NCBI GenBank assembly: GCA_039934035.1
Contig: JBDTMZ010000038.1
Location: forward strand, 1-64,000
DNA: 64,000 bases
Direction: 5' to 3'
Source: Solibacter sp039934035
Lineage (GTDB): Bacteria > Acidobacteriota > Terriglobia > Bryobacterales > Bryobacteraceae
The position numbers were made by a program, and so were the translations under genes. The notes below the pieces were generated by a model. That model was not told the DNA's origin. It saw nothing but the letters and a program-made list of their open reading frames with translations, and made no database searches. Positions within the stretch are counted from its first letter, which is position 1; the number at the start of each line of letters is the position of its first letter. Of this stretch, positions 27,126 through 38,306 are shown in pieces.

Positions 27126-28466
27126 ATGAAGCTATCGATCATCGGCCTGGGCAAACTGGGCTCGCCAATGTCGGCTGTCATGGCCCACAAGGGACACACC
27201 GTGGTGGGTGTGGACATCAATCCCGACTCCGTCAAAGCGATTCAGGAAGGACGCCCGCCCGTCAACGAGCCGCAACTGGCCGAGTTGATCACGGCGAACC
27301 GCGAGCGCCTCACGGCCACGGAAAATTATGAAGAGGCGATTCTGGCCACGGATGTCACGTTCATCATCGTGCCCACGCCGTCGGGTCCCGACGGACGCTT
27401 CTCGATGAAGTTCGCCATCAAGGCGGCGGAAAAGATTGGCGCCGCGCTACGCAAGAAGAATGCGTGGCACCTGGTGGTGCTCTCGAGCACGGTGATGCCT
27501 GGCTGCACCGGCGGGGAGATGCTGCCCGCGCTGATCCAGCACTCCGGCAAGCGCTGCCCTGAGGAATTCGGCCTCTGCTACAACCCCGAATTCATCGCGC
27601 TGGGCAGCGTGGTGCGCGATATGCTGCGGCCCGACATGATCCTGATCGGCGAATCCGACAAGCGGTCCGGCGACATTCTGGAAGAGCTGTACACGGGAGT
27701 TTGCGAAAGCGGCCCGCGCATCCAGCGCATGAATTACGTCAACGCCGAACTGACGAAGCTCTCGGTGAACACCTTCGTCACCACGAAGATTTCTTACGCC
27801 AACATGCTGGCCCAGGTGTGCGAGACGCTGCCGGGTGCGGATTCCGACGTGGTTACGGCGGCCATCGGCTGCGATACGCGCATCGGGGCGAAATACCTCA
27901 AGGGCGCGCTGGGTTACGGCGGCCCGTGCTTCCCGCGCGACAATATCGCCTTTTCCGCCCTGGCGCGCGATAACGGGGCGCCGGCGCTGCTCGCCGAGGC
28001 GACGGATGCGTTGAATAAGCGTCAGGTGCCTCGCCTGGCGCAATTGGTGGCGTCGCACCTGCCGGAGGGCGGTACGGCGGCGGTGCTCGGACTCTCCTAC
28101 AAACCCAACACCGACGTCATCGAAGAGTCCCAGGGCGTGGCGATCGCGCAGGCGCTGCTCGACGCAGGACAGCGCGTGGTGGTCTTCGATCCCGCGGCTA
28201 TGCCGAACGCGAAAAAGGCGCTGAAAGGCGATGTGGTGTTCGCGGCGAGCGCGGAAGAGTGCATCGCCCTGGCGGGAGCGGTGGTCATCACGACGCCGTG
28301 GCCCGAATTCCAGGATCTGCCGCTCTCGGTGTTCCAGCGCGCCGGCGATCCGCTGGCAGTGCTCGATTGCTGGCGGGTTTTGCCGGCGGAAGTGGCGGCA
28401 GGCATCGAGCGCTACATGACGCTTGGCAAAGGCACGACGGCGCCCAAGGCTGCTTCGGCCGACTAA
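27126..28466 (+). CDS. UDP-glucose/UDP-ManNAc 6-dehydrogenase
   Basis: NAD-dependent four-electron dehydrogenase of 446 aa that oxidises a nucleotide sugar to its uronic acid. The N-terminal Rossmann motif is IIGLGKLGSPMSAVMAHKG. The catalytic cysteine lies in GYGGPCFPRDN and the active-site lysine in ELTKLSVNTFVTTKISYAN. The C-terminal UDP-binding domain includes LGLSYKPNTDVIEES. The product feeds surface polysaccharide. UDP-glucose is the most likely substrate, but the UDP-ManNAc type cannot be excluded. Confidence 0.88.
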   Translation: MKLSIIGLGKLGSPMSAVMAHKGHTVVGVDINPDSVKAIQEGRPPVNEPQLAELITANRERLTATENYEEAILATDVTFIIVPTPSGPDGRFSMKFAIKAAEKIGAALRKKNAWHLVVLSSTVMPGCTGGEMLPALIQHSGKRCPEEFGLCYNPEFIALGSVVRDMLRPDMILIGESDKRSGDILEELYTGVCESGPRIQRMNYVNAELTKLSVNTFVTTKISYANMLAQVCETLPGADSDVVTAAIGCDTRIGAKYLKGALGYGGPCFPRDNIAFSALARDNGAPALLAEATDALNKRQVPRLAQLVASHLPEGGTAAVLGLSYKPNTDVIEESQGVAIAQALLDAGQRVVVFDPAAMPNAKKALKGDVVFAASAEECIALAGAVVITTPWPEFQDLPLSVFQRAGDPLAVLDCWRVLPAEVAAGIERYMTLGKGTTAPKAASAD

Positions 28467-28556
28467 CAGTTCGCCGGAGCGAATCCGCTGCGCCGCGCAG
28501 GGTCCGAGGGCATCGCGAAAGCGATGACGGGCATGGCACTACGACCTCCCGATCCC

Positions 28557-29612
28557 TCACAAATGAATCGGACCGTCCCCGTCTCCGCGATTCACGTGAA
28601 TGCCACCACCGCCGACAGCCTCCGCCAATTTCGGCGACAACGCCAGCAGGTAGTTCGAAGGCCCCGCGCGAAACCCCGCGTCCGCCAACCCGCCCAGCCA
28701 GGCGCCGTGCGATTGGTTCGACACCAGCAAATCCACGCCGCGCCGCTCCAGCAAACTGGTCGCCCCGCGCATCACCGCGCCGGCCGAATCGATCGGGCCG
28801 AAGCAATCCACAATCGTCCCCACGCGCATGTCCCCAAACTGCTTGTGATCGCGCATCTGCGTATCCAGCAGCACCGCCCAGCCGCCGCCCGCGCGCATCC
28901 GCAAAAACCGTCCATCCGAAGCCGGATACAGCTGATCCAACGTCGCCGCATCGCGCTGCCCGAGCAAGCCATAACCGCCGTGCGCTCTCTGCCAGACTTC
29001 GTCCGCCCAGGGCGCGAAGCGCTCCGCCCCCTCGCACTCCACCGCCGGCAGCGCGCGCGCGAGTCCCAGCGCCTTCATCCCCAGCCATCCGGCCCCGCTC
29101 CACGCGGCGAGATCGAGCCCCGCCCTGCGCACCGCGCTCGTCCTGAGCACGCGGATGTTGCGCAGGAAGCGCGCCGGATGCGCCACTTTGAAGCGGAACG
29201 GCACCTCGCTCATGGTCCACCTCAAACTCTTCAGCATCTGCGGCAGCGGCTTGTCCCAGCCACCCATGCCCATGGCGTAAAGCCGCGGTTCGCGCGCCAG
29301 CGCATCGCGCACCAGGCGCAGCCCCACCATGGCGTATTTCCGATCGACAATCCCTTCGGATAGAGGCAGGCGGTAGTGTGCGGCGCTCAGGCTGGTTCCG
29401 TGCGCCGTGAACTGCTGGCGCCGCAGAATGTAGCCGCCGCGGACTTTGCCCTCTTCCACGGCCACAAACAATTCCATCCCCGGCATCCAGCGCGGCTCGG
29501 GTGCTTCCGGAAATTGCTGGTCCGCGGGTGCGCCCCCGGCCAGCAGGCGCCGGTTGAACTCGCGGACCTCGCCAACGATGTCGTACGTGTACGGGAGAAT
29601 CTGTAGGGGCAT
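28557..29612 (-). CDS. GNAT-like acyltransferase-type protein, ACP partner
   Basis: Protein of 351 aa that looks like two tandem GNAT-like halves: ELFVAVEEGKVRGGYILRRQQF with GLRLVRDALAREPRLYAMG in the first, and GGWAVLLDTQMRDHKQFGDMRVGTIVDC with LLERRGVDLLVSNQ in the second. The start codon overlaps the stop of an acyl carrier protein gene, so it may use an acyl-ACP donor. It lies beside glycosyltransferases, and acylation of a sugar or lipid is plausible but inferred. Confidence 0.6.
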   Translation of the reverse strand: MPLQILPYTYDIVGEVREFNRRLLAGGAPADQQFPEAPEPRWMPGMELFVAVEEGKVRGGYILRRQQFTAHGTSLSAAHYRLPLSEGIVDRKYAMVGLRLVRDALAREPRLYAMGMGGWDKPLPQMLKSLRWTMSEVPFRFKVAHPARFLRNIRVLRTSAVRRAGLDLAAWSGAGWLGMKALGLARALPAVECEGAERFAPWADEVWQRAHGGYGLLGQRDAATLDQLYPASDGRFLRMRAGGGWAVLLDTQMRDHKQFGDMRVGTIVDCFGPIDSAGAVMRGATSLLERRGVDLLVSNQSHGAWLGGLADAGFRAGPSNYLLALSPKLAEAVGGGGIHVNRGDGDGPIHL

Positions 29613-29845
29613 CAGGCGCCGCGCTTGGCGGAAACGATGCGGGCCAGGCTCGTCAGGTTCTTCGCCTGATCCATCTCCTCCGGGTCAAACTGAAATCCGT
29701 ATTCCTCTTCGAGCGCCAGCACCAGATTGAGATTCTGTACCGAATCCCAGTTTTCCACGGTCTCCGGCGAAGAGTCGGGCGTGACATCCGCCTGCAAAAT
29801 ATCGGAGGCAATTTCGCAAACCCGGCTGAGAACTTGCTCGTTCAT
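29612..29845 (-). CDS. Acyl carrier protein
   Basis: Acidic four-helix carrier of 77 aa with the phosphopantetheine attachment site S35 in NWDSVQNLN. The usual DSL motif is replaced by DSV, as in many specialised carriers that do not serve fatty-acid synthesis. Coupled by a one-base overlap to the acyltransferase-like gene and divergent from a glycosyltransferase only nine bases away. Probably a dedicated carrier for a modifying acyl group. Confidence 0.88.
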   Translation of the reverse strand: MNEQVLSRVCEIASDILQADVTPDSSPETVENWDSVQNLNLVLALEEEYGFQFDPEEMDQAKNLTSLARIVSAKRGA

Positions 29846-29853
29846 AGGTCAGT

Positions 29854-30969
29854 TTGCTTCATTATGACATTGTGAGGCACAAGGTCCTGTTGATGGCAAG
29901 GGAGTTGGGATTGGGCGGTACGGAGCGCCAATTGGCCGAGACCGCGCTGTCGCTGGACCGCGACCGCTTCGAGCCGCACGTAGGATGCTTCACCGACGGC
30001 GGCTTCCGCGCGCATGAATTACGCGAGGCCGGAGTGCCGATTCTCGAAACCGGTGTGCGCTCCCTGCTCTCTCGCTCCGCCCTCGCCGGCGCGCAACGCT
30101 TGGGCGCCTACCTGCGGCAGCACCAGATCTCCCTCGTCCACGCGTTCGACGTTCCGGCCAACCTCTTCGCCGTGCCCGTCGCCCGCCTCTACCGCACCCC
30201 CGTCGTGCTCTCCAGCATGCGCGCCCACCGCGCTCTCACACCCGGAATGACCCGCACCCTGCTGCGCGCCACCGACAAAGTGGTGGACGGCATCGTCATC
30301 AACTCGCGAGCGGTGGGGAGGGAACTCGAAGTGGAAGACAATGTGGCCCCCGTCAGAATGCGGCTCGCCTACAACGGCCTCGACACTTCCATCTTTCACC
30401 CCGAAGGTGAACGTGCCTCGCTGCCCTGGACCGATGCCACAGCCGTCATCGGAATTGTTTGCGCGCTGCGCCCCGAGAAAGGTCTCGGTCTGCTGGTCGA
30501 GGCATTCGGCAAAGTGAACGCGAGCCGCCCCGGCGTAAAGCTCCTCATCGTGGGCAGCGGACCGATGCTGGCCACGCTGCAATCCGCGGCGGGCGCGGAT
30601 TGTCACTTCCAGCCCGCCCAGCGCCACGTCGCGCCGTGGCTGCGCGCCATGGATATCTTCGTGCTGCCGTCGCTCTCCGAGGCGCTCTCCAATTCCCTGA
30701 TGGAAGCGATGGGCTGCGGTTGCTGCCCCGTGGCCTCGGACACGGGCGGCAATCCGGAACTCGTGAAGGATGGCGAAACCGGCCTCCTGTTCCCCGTGGG
30801 CGACGCCTCTGCGCTGGCCGAATGCCTCGCGCGCCTGCTCGACGATCCGGCGCACCGCCGCAAACTTGCCGGCGCCGCCGCGCAGCGCATGGGGGACGAA
30901 TTCAATCGCGACCTCGCTGCCCGCCGCATGGGTGCGATTTACGAAGAATTTCTGTCCAAGGCAGGCTAG
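29854..30969 (+). CDS. Family 4-type (GT-B) glycosyltransferase
   Basis: Protein of 371 aa. The N-terminal domain starts LLMARELGLGGTERQLAETA, typical of exopolysaccharide GT4 enzymes. The C-terminal domain contains IVCALRPEKGLGLLVEAF and the EX7E motif in PSLSEALSNSLMEAMGCG. Soluble or peripherally membrane-bound. The start is ambiguous: TTG 29854 or GTG 29872, neither with a visible ribosome-binding site, and only nine bases separate it from the divergent ACP gene. Sugar specificity unknown. Confidence 0.87.
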   Translation: MLHYDIVRHKVLLMARELGLGGTERQLAETALSLDRDRFEPHVGCFTDGGFRAHELREAGVPILETGVRSLLSRSALAGAQRLGAYLRQHQISLVHAFDVPANLFAVPVARLYRTPVVLSSMRAHRALTPGMTRTLLRATDKVVDGIVINSRAVGRELEVEDNVAPVRMRLAYNGLDTSIFHPEGERASLPWTDATAVIGIVCALRPEKGLGLLVEAFGKVNASRPGVKLLIVGSGPMLATLQSAAGADCHFQPAQRHVAPWLRAMDIFVLPSLSEALSNSLMEAMGCGCCPVASDTGGNPELVKDGETGLLFPVGDASALAECLARLLDDPAHRRKLAGAAAQRMGDEFNRDLAARRMGAIYEEFLSKAG

Positions 30970-31045
30970 TACGGGCGGCTTTGCACTTGCCTGGAAGGGC
31001 CAATGGCACACCCGGCACAGCCCACCGCGCTATGATCCGAATGAA

Positions 31046-32953
31046 ATGCCTGCCACCCTCCGCCTGTCCGCCGCACTCCTCGCGGCCGCCTGCGCCAGCG
31101 CCGCGGACAACGATGCGCGCGACCAACTCGCCCGCCGCCTCACCTCGCTCGCGATGCCCCACCTCACTGAACGAGCCCGCACGATCCTCGGCATTCAATC
31201 GCGCGCCGCTGCCGAAAAGCGCCAGCAGCAGGTCCGCGCCAAACTGCTCTCTATGATCGGCGGACTACCCACCACCAACGCGCCCCTCAACCCTCGCTCC
31301 AACGGCACCCTGCAACGCGATGGATTCCGCATCGAGAAGATCGTCTTCGAAAGCCTGCCCAACTTCTTCGTGACCGCCAACGTTTACCTCCCCTCCGGCG
31401 TTGGTCCCTTCCCCGCCGTCGTGATGACGCCCGGACACTCCGCCGCCGGCAAAGCGGGCGAACTCCCGCTCGCCGCCAACTTCGCCCTCAACGGCATCGC
31501 CGCCATTGCCTACGACCCCATGTCCGAAGGCGAACGCCTACAGTACTTCGACGCCGCCACGGGAAAGTCCGCGGTCGGCGGACCCACCGGCGAACACTCG
31601 CAAGCCTCCATCGCCGCCAACCTCGTGGGAGAACACATCTCCCGCTACTTCATCTGGGACGCCATGCGCGCCATCGACTACCTGAGCACCCGCACGGACA
31701 TCGACGCCCATCGCATCGGCGCCTTGGGCTGCTCTGGCGGCGGCGCGGTCACCGCCTACCTCGCCGCCTTCGATCCGCGCGTCACGGCGGCCGCGAGCGC
31801 CTGCTACATCACCGCGTTCCAGGATCTGCTGGCCGCTCCCACCGGCGCGCAGGAGGCCGAGCAGACCATCCCGGGCTTCATCTCCGCCGGCTTCGATCTC
31901 GCCGATTGGGTGGAGCTCGCCGCCCCGCGCCCCTACGCCATCGTCAGCACCACCGAGGACATGTTCCCGTACGCTGGCGCGCAGCGCACCTATGAAGAGG
32001 CGCGTAGATTCTACGCCCTCTTCGGCGCGGAAGATCAACTCCAATGGATCACCGGACCCGGACCTCACGGCGCCCTCACGCCGCTGCATCCGCGCATCCT
32101 CGCCTTCTTCAAGCAAGCCCTCACCGGCTCTACCGCCGCGCCGGCGTACCGGCAAATCGCCGCCGAAAAACCCACCGACCTCGAGTTCACTTCCACCGGA
32201 CAGGTGGCGAATTCCCTGCACGGTGAAACCATCGCCGGAATCATCGCCGGTGTCATGGCGAAAGTGCATCCAGCGCGCGCGGACGCGGACTTCCGCACTC
32301 CCGCCGGCATTCAGGCCAAACCCGGCAAGCCCGCTCCCGTCAATACCGGTTTCGTCGGCGAGACGCTCAACAGCGAGGATGGCGTTCTGCTCCCCGGCCG
32401 CCACATCGCCACTCAGGCGACCGGGCGCCGGCCGCTGGTTCTCATCCTCGGAGACGACCTGCCCGACGGCCTCGCCCAGTCGGACCGCGTGGTCTGGCAG
32501 GCGTCGCTGCGCCCCGCGCCTCCCGGAATCGAGTCCGCCAAATCACCGCTGCAAGGCGCCTTCTACCTGCTGGGGTTGCGCGCCGAACTCATCGGTCGCA
32601 CCCTGCTCGGCATGCGCGTGGACGACATCATCCACTGGGTGGACGCGCTGGCCGCCAAGCCGGAAGTCGATCCCCGCTTCATCACGATTTATGCCCGCGG
32701 CGCCTATGGCGTTGCGCTGCTGCACGCCGCTGCCCTGGACAAGCGCATCACCCACGCCGTCGTCGAAGACGTGCCGCGCTCTTACCGCGAAATTGTCGAG
32801 CAACCCCTGCACCGCAACGCTCCGGAGATCTCCGTGCCCGGTGTGCTCCAGCACTACGACCTTCCCGATCTCGTCAGAGCCATCGGGCCCAAGAGACTCA
32901 CTCTGCTTGAATTGAACCATCCGGAGCCGCTGCTCCCGCATCTCACCAGGTGA
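31046..32953 (+). CDS. Exported tandem alpha/beta-hydrolase (acetyl-xylan-esterase-like)
   Basis: Protein of 635 aa with a signal peptide (residues 1-20). Domain 1 (about 90-370) is a serine esterase with nucleophile elbow ALGCSGGGAV and a late GPGPHGAL that could supply the catalytic His. Domain 2 (about 375-635) repeats the fold, but at the matching elbow it reads YARGAYG, with the serine replaced. It is therefore probably non-catalytic. Likely substrates are acetylated polysaccharides. The start is ATG 31046; the longer frame overlaps the glycosyltransferase. An ABC exporter follows six bases later. Confidence 0.75.
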   Translation: MPATLRLSAALLAAACASAADNDARDQLARRLTSLAMPHLTERARTILGIQSRAAAEKRQQQVRAKLLSMIGGLPTTNAPLNPRSNGTLQRDGFRIEKIVFESLPNFFVTANVYLPSGVGPFPAVVMTPGHSAAGKAGELPLAANFALNGIAAIAYDPMSEGERLQYFDAATGKSAVGGPTGEHSQASIAANLVGEHISRYFIWDAMRAIDYLSTRTDIDAHRIGALGCSGGGAVTAYLAAFDPRVTAAASACYITAFQDLLAAPTGAQEAEQTIPGFISAGFDLADWVELAAPRPYAIVSTTEDMFPYAGAQRTYEEARRFYALFGAEDQLQWITGPGPHGALTPLHPRILAFFKQALTGSTAAPAYRQIAAEKPTDLEFTSTGQVANSLHGETIAGIIAGVMAKVHPARADADFRTPAGIQAKPGKPAPVNTGFVGETLNSEDGVLLPGRHIATQATGRRPLVLILGDDLPDGLAQSDRVVWQASLRPAPPGIESAKSPLQGAFYLLGLRAELIGRTLLGMRVDDIIHWVDALAAKPEVDPRFITIYARGAYGVALLHAAALDKRITHAVVEDVPRSYREIVEQPLHRNAPEISVPGVLQHYDLPDLVRAIGPKRLTLLELNHPEPLLPHLTR

Positions 32954-32959
32954 GGCCCG

Positions 32960-33655
32960 ATGCCGGTACCCCGACTTGAACTGCGCTCCGTTCACAAAAC
33001 GTTTAACGACGGCGACCAACCGGTGGAGGTGCTGCATGGCATCTCTCTCGCCATTCATGCCGGTAGCGTGACCGCGCTGCTCGGCCGCAGCGGTTGCGGC
33101 AAAAGCACGCTGCTCAATCTCGCCGGCGCTATGGATTTCCCGACTGCCGGCGCAGTCCTGATCGATGGACGCGCCACTACATCTTTATCGGATTCCGAAC
33201 TCACGGCGCTGCGCCGCAAACGGGTCGGCTTTGTCTTCCAGAGCTTCCAACTGCTGCCCACGCTCACGGTGCTGGAAAATGTTGAATTGCCGCTGCTCCT
33301 TGCTGGCGCTCCCCGCACCGCGCGCGCCGCGACAGAGCGCCTCGAGTGGGTCGGCCTCGCCGAGAAAGCGGGCAGCATGCCGTATCAACTTTCCGGTGGA
33401 CAGATGCAGCGCGTCGCCATCGCCCGCGCCCTGGTCCACTCGCCCGACCTCCTGATCGCCGACGAGCCCACCGGAAATCTCGATACCGCCAGCGGCGACC
33501 AGGTGCTTAAACTCCTGCAGGATGCCGCCGCTCAATTCGGAGCCGCCGTCCTCATGGCCACCCACGCAGCGGAAGCCGCCGCCATTGCCACCCTCCGCGT
33601 GCACCTTCGCGACGGCCGCATTCAATCCCTCGAAGGCGTCCATGAGTCAGCGTAG
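32960..33655 (+). CDS. ABC transporter ATPase, MacB/LolD type
   Basis: Protein of 231 aa with Walker A GRSGCGKST, Q-loop FVFQSFQLLPTLT, signature LSGGQMQRVAIARAL and Walker B LLIADEPTGNLD. This is the pattern of the MacB/LolD/FtsE group, which powers mechanotransmission rather than substrate passage through the membrane. Its permease begins 261 bp downstream, after an interposed repeat-containing stretch. The substrate (lipoprotein, peptide or glycolipid) cannot be read from the sequence. Confidence 0.9.
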   Translation: MPVPRLELRSVHKTFNDGDQPVEVLHGISLAIHAGSVTALLGRSGCGKSTLLNLAGAMDFPTAGAVLIDGRATTSLSDSELTALRRKRVGFVFQSFQLLPTLTVLENVELPLLLAGAPRTARAATERLEWVGLAEKAGSMPYQLSGGQMQRVAIARALVHSPDLLIADEPTGNLDTASGDQVLKLLQDAAAQFGAAVLMATHAAEAAAIATLRVHLRDGRIQSLEGVHESA

Positions 33656-33916
33656 GACGGGGTCGAAAAACGGTCGCTCCCTCACGATCGCGGCTCCGAC
33701 CGGGACGTCTCTCATCGAATTTTCGCGGGCGCAGGGCCCATCGACAACAGGCCGGGCGTGCACCGCCATGGTGGGATGCACGATCGTTTTTCGTCGTCCG
33801 TCCGCACCGCTTCGAAGCGTACACCGTTCCACCAGCCAAATGAGGGGAAGGCATTCGCGCCAGCCGCAGCAATTGAAGCAACCGGACGTTCGCCGTCACA
33901 GGCGCGGCGGGCGCTC
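33656..33916. repeat. Repeat-bearing spacer inside the ABC exporter operon
   Basis: The gap between ATPase and permease genes contains two recognisable elements. CGGTCGCTCCCTCACGATCG with the bases after it (33674-33705) is an inverted repeat with CGGTCG/CCGACCG arms. Bases 33771-33822 are a minus-strand copy of the CTTCGAAGCGG family also found at 15575 and 38411. Open frames through the spacer have unnatural composition, so no gene is called. Partner genes of this kind usually lie next to each other, so a later insertion is likely. Confidence 0.65.
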
Positions 33917-36355
33917 ATGAAACTGCTCCGCACCCTCATCCTCCGCCCCCTGCGCCGCGACCTGCTGCGCACCGCACTCACCATCCTCTCCGTAGCGCTC
34001 GGAATCGCGGTCGTCATCGCCATTGACCTCGCGGGCGACGCCGCGACCGGCAGCTTCCGCTCTTCCATGGAAACGCTCACCGGCAAGACCGACTTCGAAA
34101 TCATCGCCACCGGCGGACTCGACGAGCGCTACATGGCGCCCCTGTCAGCCCTCCCGTACCGCCTCCACCTCGCGCCGATCCTGGAGGCGCAGTTTGTCAT
34201 CCCCGGAATCGGCGCCGTCCCGCTGTATGGCGCCGACCTCGCAGGCGCGCCCGAAGGCGCCATCGTCTCGCAACCGCTCGCCCGCCGCACCGGCAAGCGG
34301 CTCCGCGGCACCCTCGCCGGACGCCCGCTCGATCTCCCCATCACCAAGACCCTCGACGCCCGCACCGAATTCGCTGTCATCGATATCGCCGCCGCCCAGC
34401 AACTCACGCAGCGCTTCGGCAAGCTCGACCGCATCGACGTCACGATCGAGCCCGGGGAAGATTTCGCCCAAGCCGAACAGGCACTCCGCGACGTGCTCCC
34501 CGCCGGCGCCGAACTCCGCAAGCCCGGCGCGCGCAGCGACGAAAATCAGCGCATGCTGCGCGCCTTCCGCTGGAATCTGCGCGTCCTGAGCTACATCTCC
34601 CTGGTGGTCGGCGCCTTCCTCATCTACAACACCATCTCCGTGAGCGTGGTGCGCCGCCGCGCCGAAATCGGCATCCTCCGGGCCCTCGGCGCCGCGCGCT
34701 CCGCCATCTTCGCGCTCTTCCTCGCCGAAGCGCTGCTCTTCGGACTGGTGGGAGCCGCACTCGGTCTCGTGCTCGGACGGCTGCTGGCCGGGGGAGCGGT
34801 CCACCTCATCGCCGATACCGTCAACGCGCTCTACACGACCAGCCGCCCCGCCCCCGTCGAACTCACCGCCGCGGGTGTCTGGACCGGAATGCTCACGGGT
34901 GCGATCGTCGCCCTCCTGAGCGCCCTCGGTCCGGCGCGCGAGGCCATGCAGGTGGCACCCACCGCAGCCATGAGCCGCGGCTCCCGGGAACATCGCGCCC
35001 GCCTCCGCTGGCGCCGCGGACTCGCCCTCAGCGCCCTCCTCGCGGCCCTCGCCCTGGCCGCCTCGCAAGCCGAGCCCCTTGGCGGCTATCCGGCCGGCGG
35101 CTACGTCGCTGCCCTGCTGGCTATCGGCGCCGCCGCCATGGCCGCGCCCGCCTTAGTCCTGGCCGTCAATCGCGCCACCCGCTCCGTCGTCCTTCACCAC
35201 GTCGCCGGACTGCTCGCCGCACGCAGTCTCACCGCCTCGCTCGCCCGCACCAGCGTGGTGGTCGCCGCGCTCGCCACCGCCATCGCCATGATGGCCAGCG
35301 TCGGCATCATGGTGGCCAGTTTCCGCGAAACCGTCGCTCTGTGGCTCGATACCCAACTGCGCGCCGATCTCTACGTCAAGCCCGCCGGACCCACGTCCGC
35401 CGGCGACTACCCCCCACTGCCTGCGGGCGCTGTCGATGTCCTGCGCGCCACCCGCGGCATTGCCGCCCTCGACCTCTTCCACGGCATGCCCCTCCACTTC
35501 CGCGGCGAGCGCTCCACGCTCGGAGCCGGCGATATGGCGATCGTGCGCCAGTTCGGCCGCCTGCGCTTCCTCCCCGGCGAAGATCGCGATGCCATCCTCC
35601 GCAGCCTCCCCGGTCAGGACCGAGCCATCGTCAGCGAACCCTTCGCCAACAAACACCGCGTCCGCCCCGGCGATCGCCTCACCGTCCCCATGGGTGACCA
35701 CCTCGTCACCCTCACCGTCGCCGGCGTGTATTACGAGTACTCCAGCAGCCAGGGATATGTGCTGGTGGATCGCGGCACGCTGCTCAAGTACCTCCCCGCG
35801 CAGCCCGCCACCAACGCCGCCATCTACCTCGCGCCCGGTGTCGACCGTGAAGCCGTCCTGCGCGACGTCCAACTGCGCACCGCCGCCTGGCCCGTCAACG
35901 TCGCGCCGAATGGCACGCTGCGCCAGGGCGCGATCGAGATCTTCGACCGCACTTTCGCCATCACCTGGGCGCTGGAAGCCGTGGCCATCGTGGTCGCCAT
36001 GCTCGGCGCGGCCAATTCGCTGCTCGCCCTGGTGCTAGACCGCCGCCGCGAACTCGGTCTGCTGCGCTATCTCGGAGGCTCGGGCTCGCAGTTGCGCGGC
36101 ATGATTCTGGTCGAAGCCGCCTTCCTCGGCCTGCTGGCCATCCTGCTCGGCCTCGCGCTGGGCATCTCCCTCTCCCTACTGCTGGTCTTCGTCGTTAATA
36201 AGCAGAGCTTCGGCTGGACCATCCAATTCCACCCGCCCTACGCTTTGTTAGGCGGCGCGCTGCTGCTGGTCTGGTTGGTCACCGTGCTTGCCGGAGTTTA
36301 TCCCGCCCGCGTCGCCGCCCGCCTCAACCCCGTCGAAGTCGTGCACGAAGAGTAG
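33917..36355 (+). CDS. ABC transporter permease with two FtsX/MacB-type cores
   Basis: Membrane protein of 812 aa. Core 1: a first helix at about 20-40, a periplasmic domain of about 210 residues, then three helices (to about 420). Core 2 (about 430-812) repeats this layout, with FtsX-like helices around NSLLALVLDRRRELGLLRYLGG and the C-terminal VYPARVAARLNPVEVVHEE. Two cores in one chain are common in DUF214/LolCE-like permeases. It works with the ATPase at 32960. The ATG at 33917 is chosen because upstream codons lie in repeat sequence. Confidence 0.85.
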   Translation: MKLLRTLILRPLRRDLLRTALTILSVALGIAVVIAIDLAGDAATGSFRSSMETLTGKTDFEIIATGGLDERYMAPLSALPYRLHLAPILEAQFVIPGIGAVPLYGADLAGAPEGAIVSQPLARRTGKRLRGTLAGRPLDLPITKTLDARTEFAVIDIAAAQQLTQRFGKLDRIDVTIEPGEDFAQAEQALRDVLPAGAELRKPGARSDENQRMLRAFRWNLRVLSYISLVVGAFLIYNTISVSVVRRRAEIGILRALGAARSAIFALFLAEALLFGLVGAALGLVLGRLLAGGAVHLIADTVNALYTTSRPAPVELTAAGVWTGMLTGAIVALLSALGPAREAMQVAPTAAMSRGSREHRARLRWRRGLALSALLAALALAASQAEPLGGYPAGGYVAALLAIGAAAMAAPALVLAVNRATRSVVLHHVAGLLAARSLTASLARTSVVVAALATAIAMMASVGIMVASFRETVALWLDTQLRADLYVKPAGPTSAGDYPPLPAGAVDVLRATRGIAALDLFHGMPLHFRGERSTLGAGDMAIVRQFGRLRFLPGEDRDAILRSLPGQDRAIVSEPFANKHRVRPGDRLTVPMGDHLVTLTVAGVYYEYSSSQGYVLVDRGTLLKYLPAQPATNAAIYLAPGVDREAVLRDVQLRTAAWPVNVAPNGTLRQGAIEIFDRTFAITWALEAVAIVVAMLGAANSLLALVLDRRRELGLLRYLGGSGSQLRGMILVEAAFLGLLAILLGLALGISLSLLLVFVVNKQSFGWTIQFHPPYALLGGALLLVWLVTVLAGVYPARVAARLNPVEVVHEE

Positions 36356-36509
36356 GCGATATCGGTCGCCAGGCGGACCGCGCCAAATAGAAGGGCACAA
36401 GCGTGTTATCCTGAAATTTCTTGAATTAGCCGCCCGCGTCTTTTCCTGCGCGCCGCCAACAGCAACCAACAGTCAATTCACTACCCTGGTTCGTTTCACG
36501 CCGAAGTAT

Positions 36510-38306
<1,797 letters not shown>

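Noticed and set aside
34145..35068. A 307-codon minus-strand frame within the ABC permease
   Set aside because: Glu/Gly/Ala-rich shadow frame opposite clear transmembrane coding sequence.
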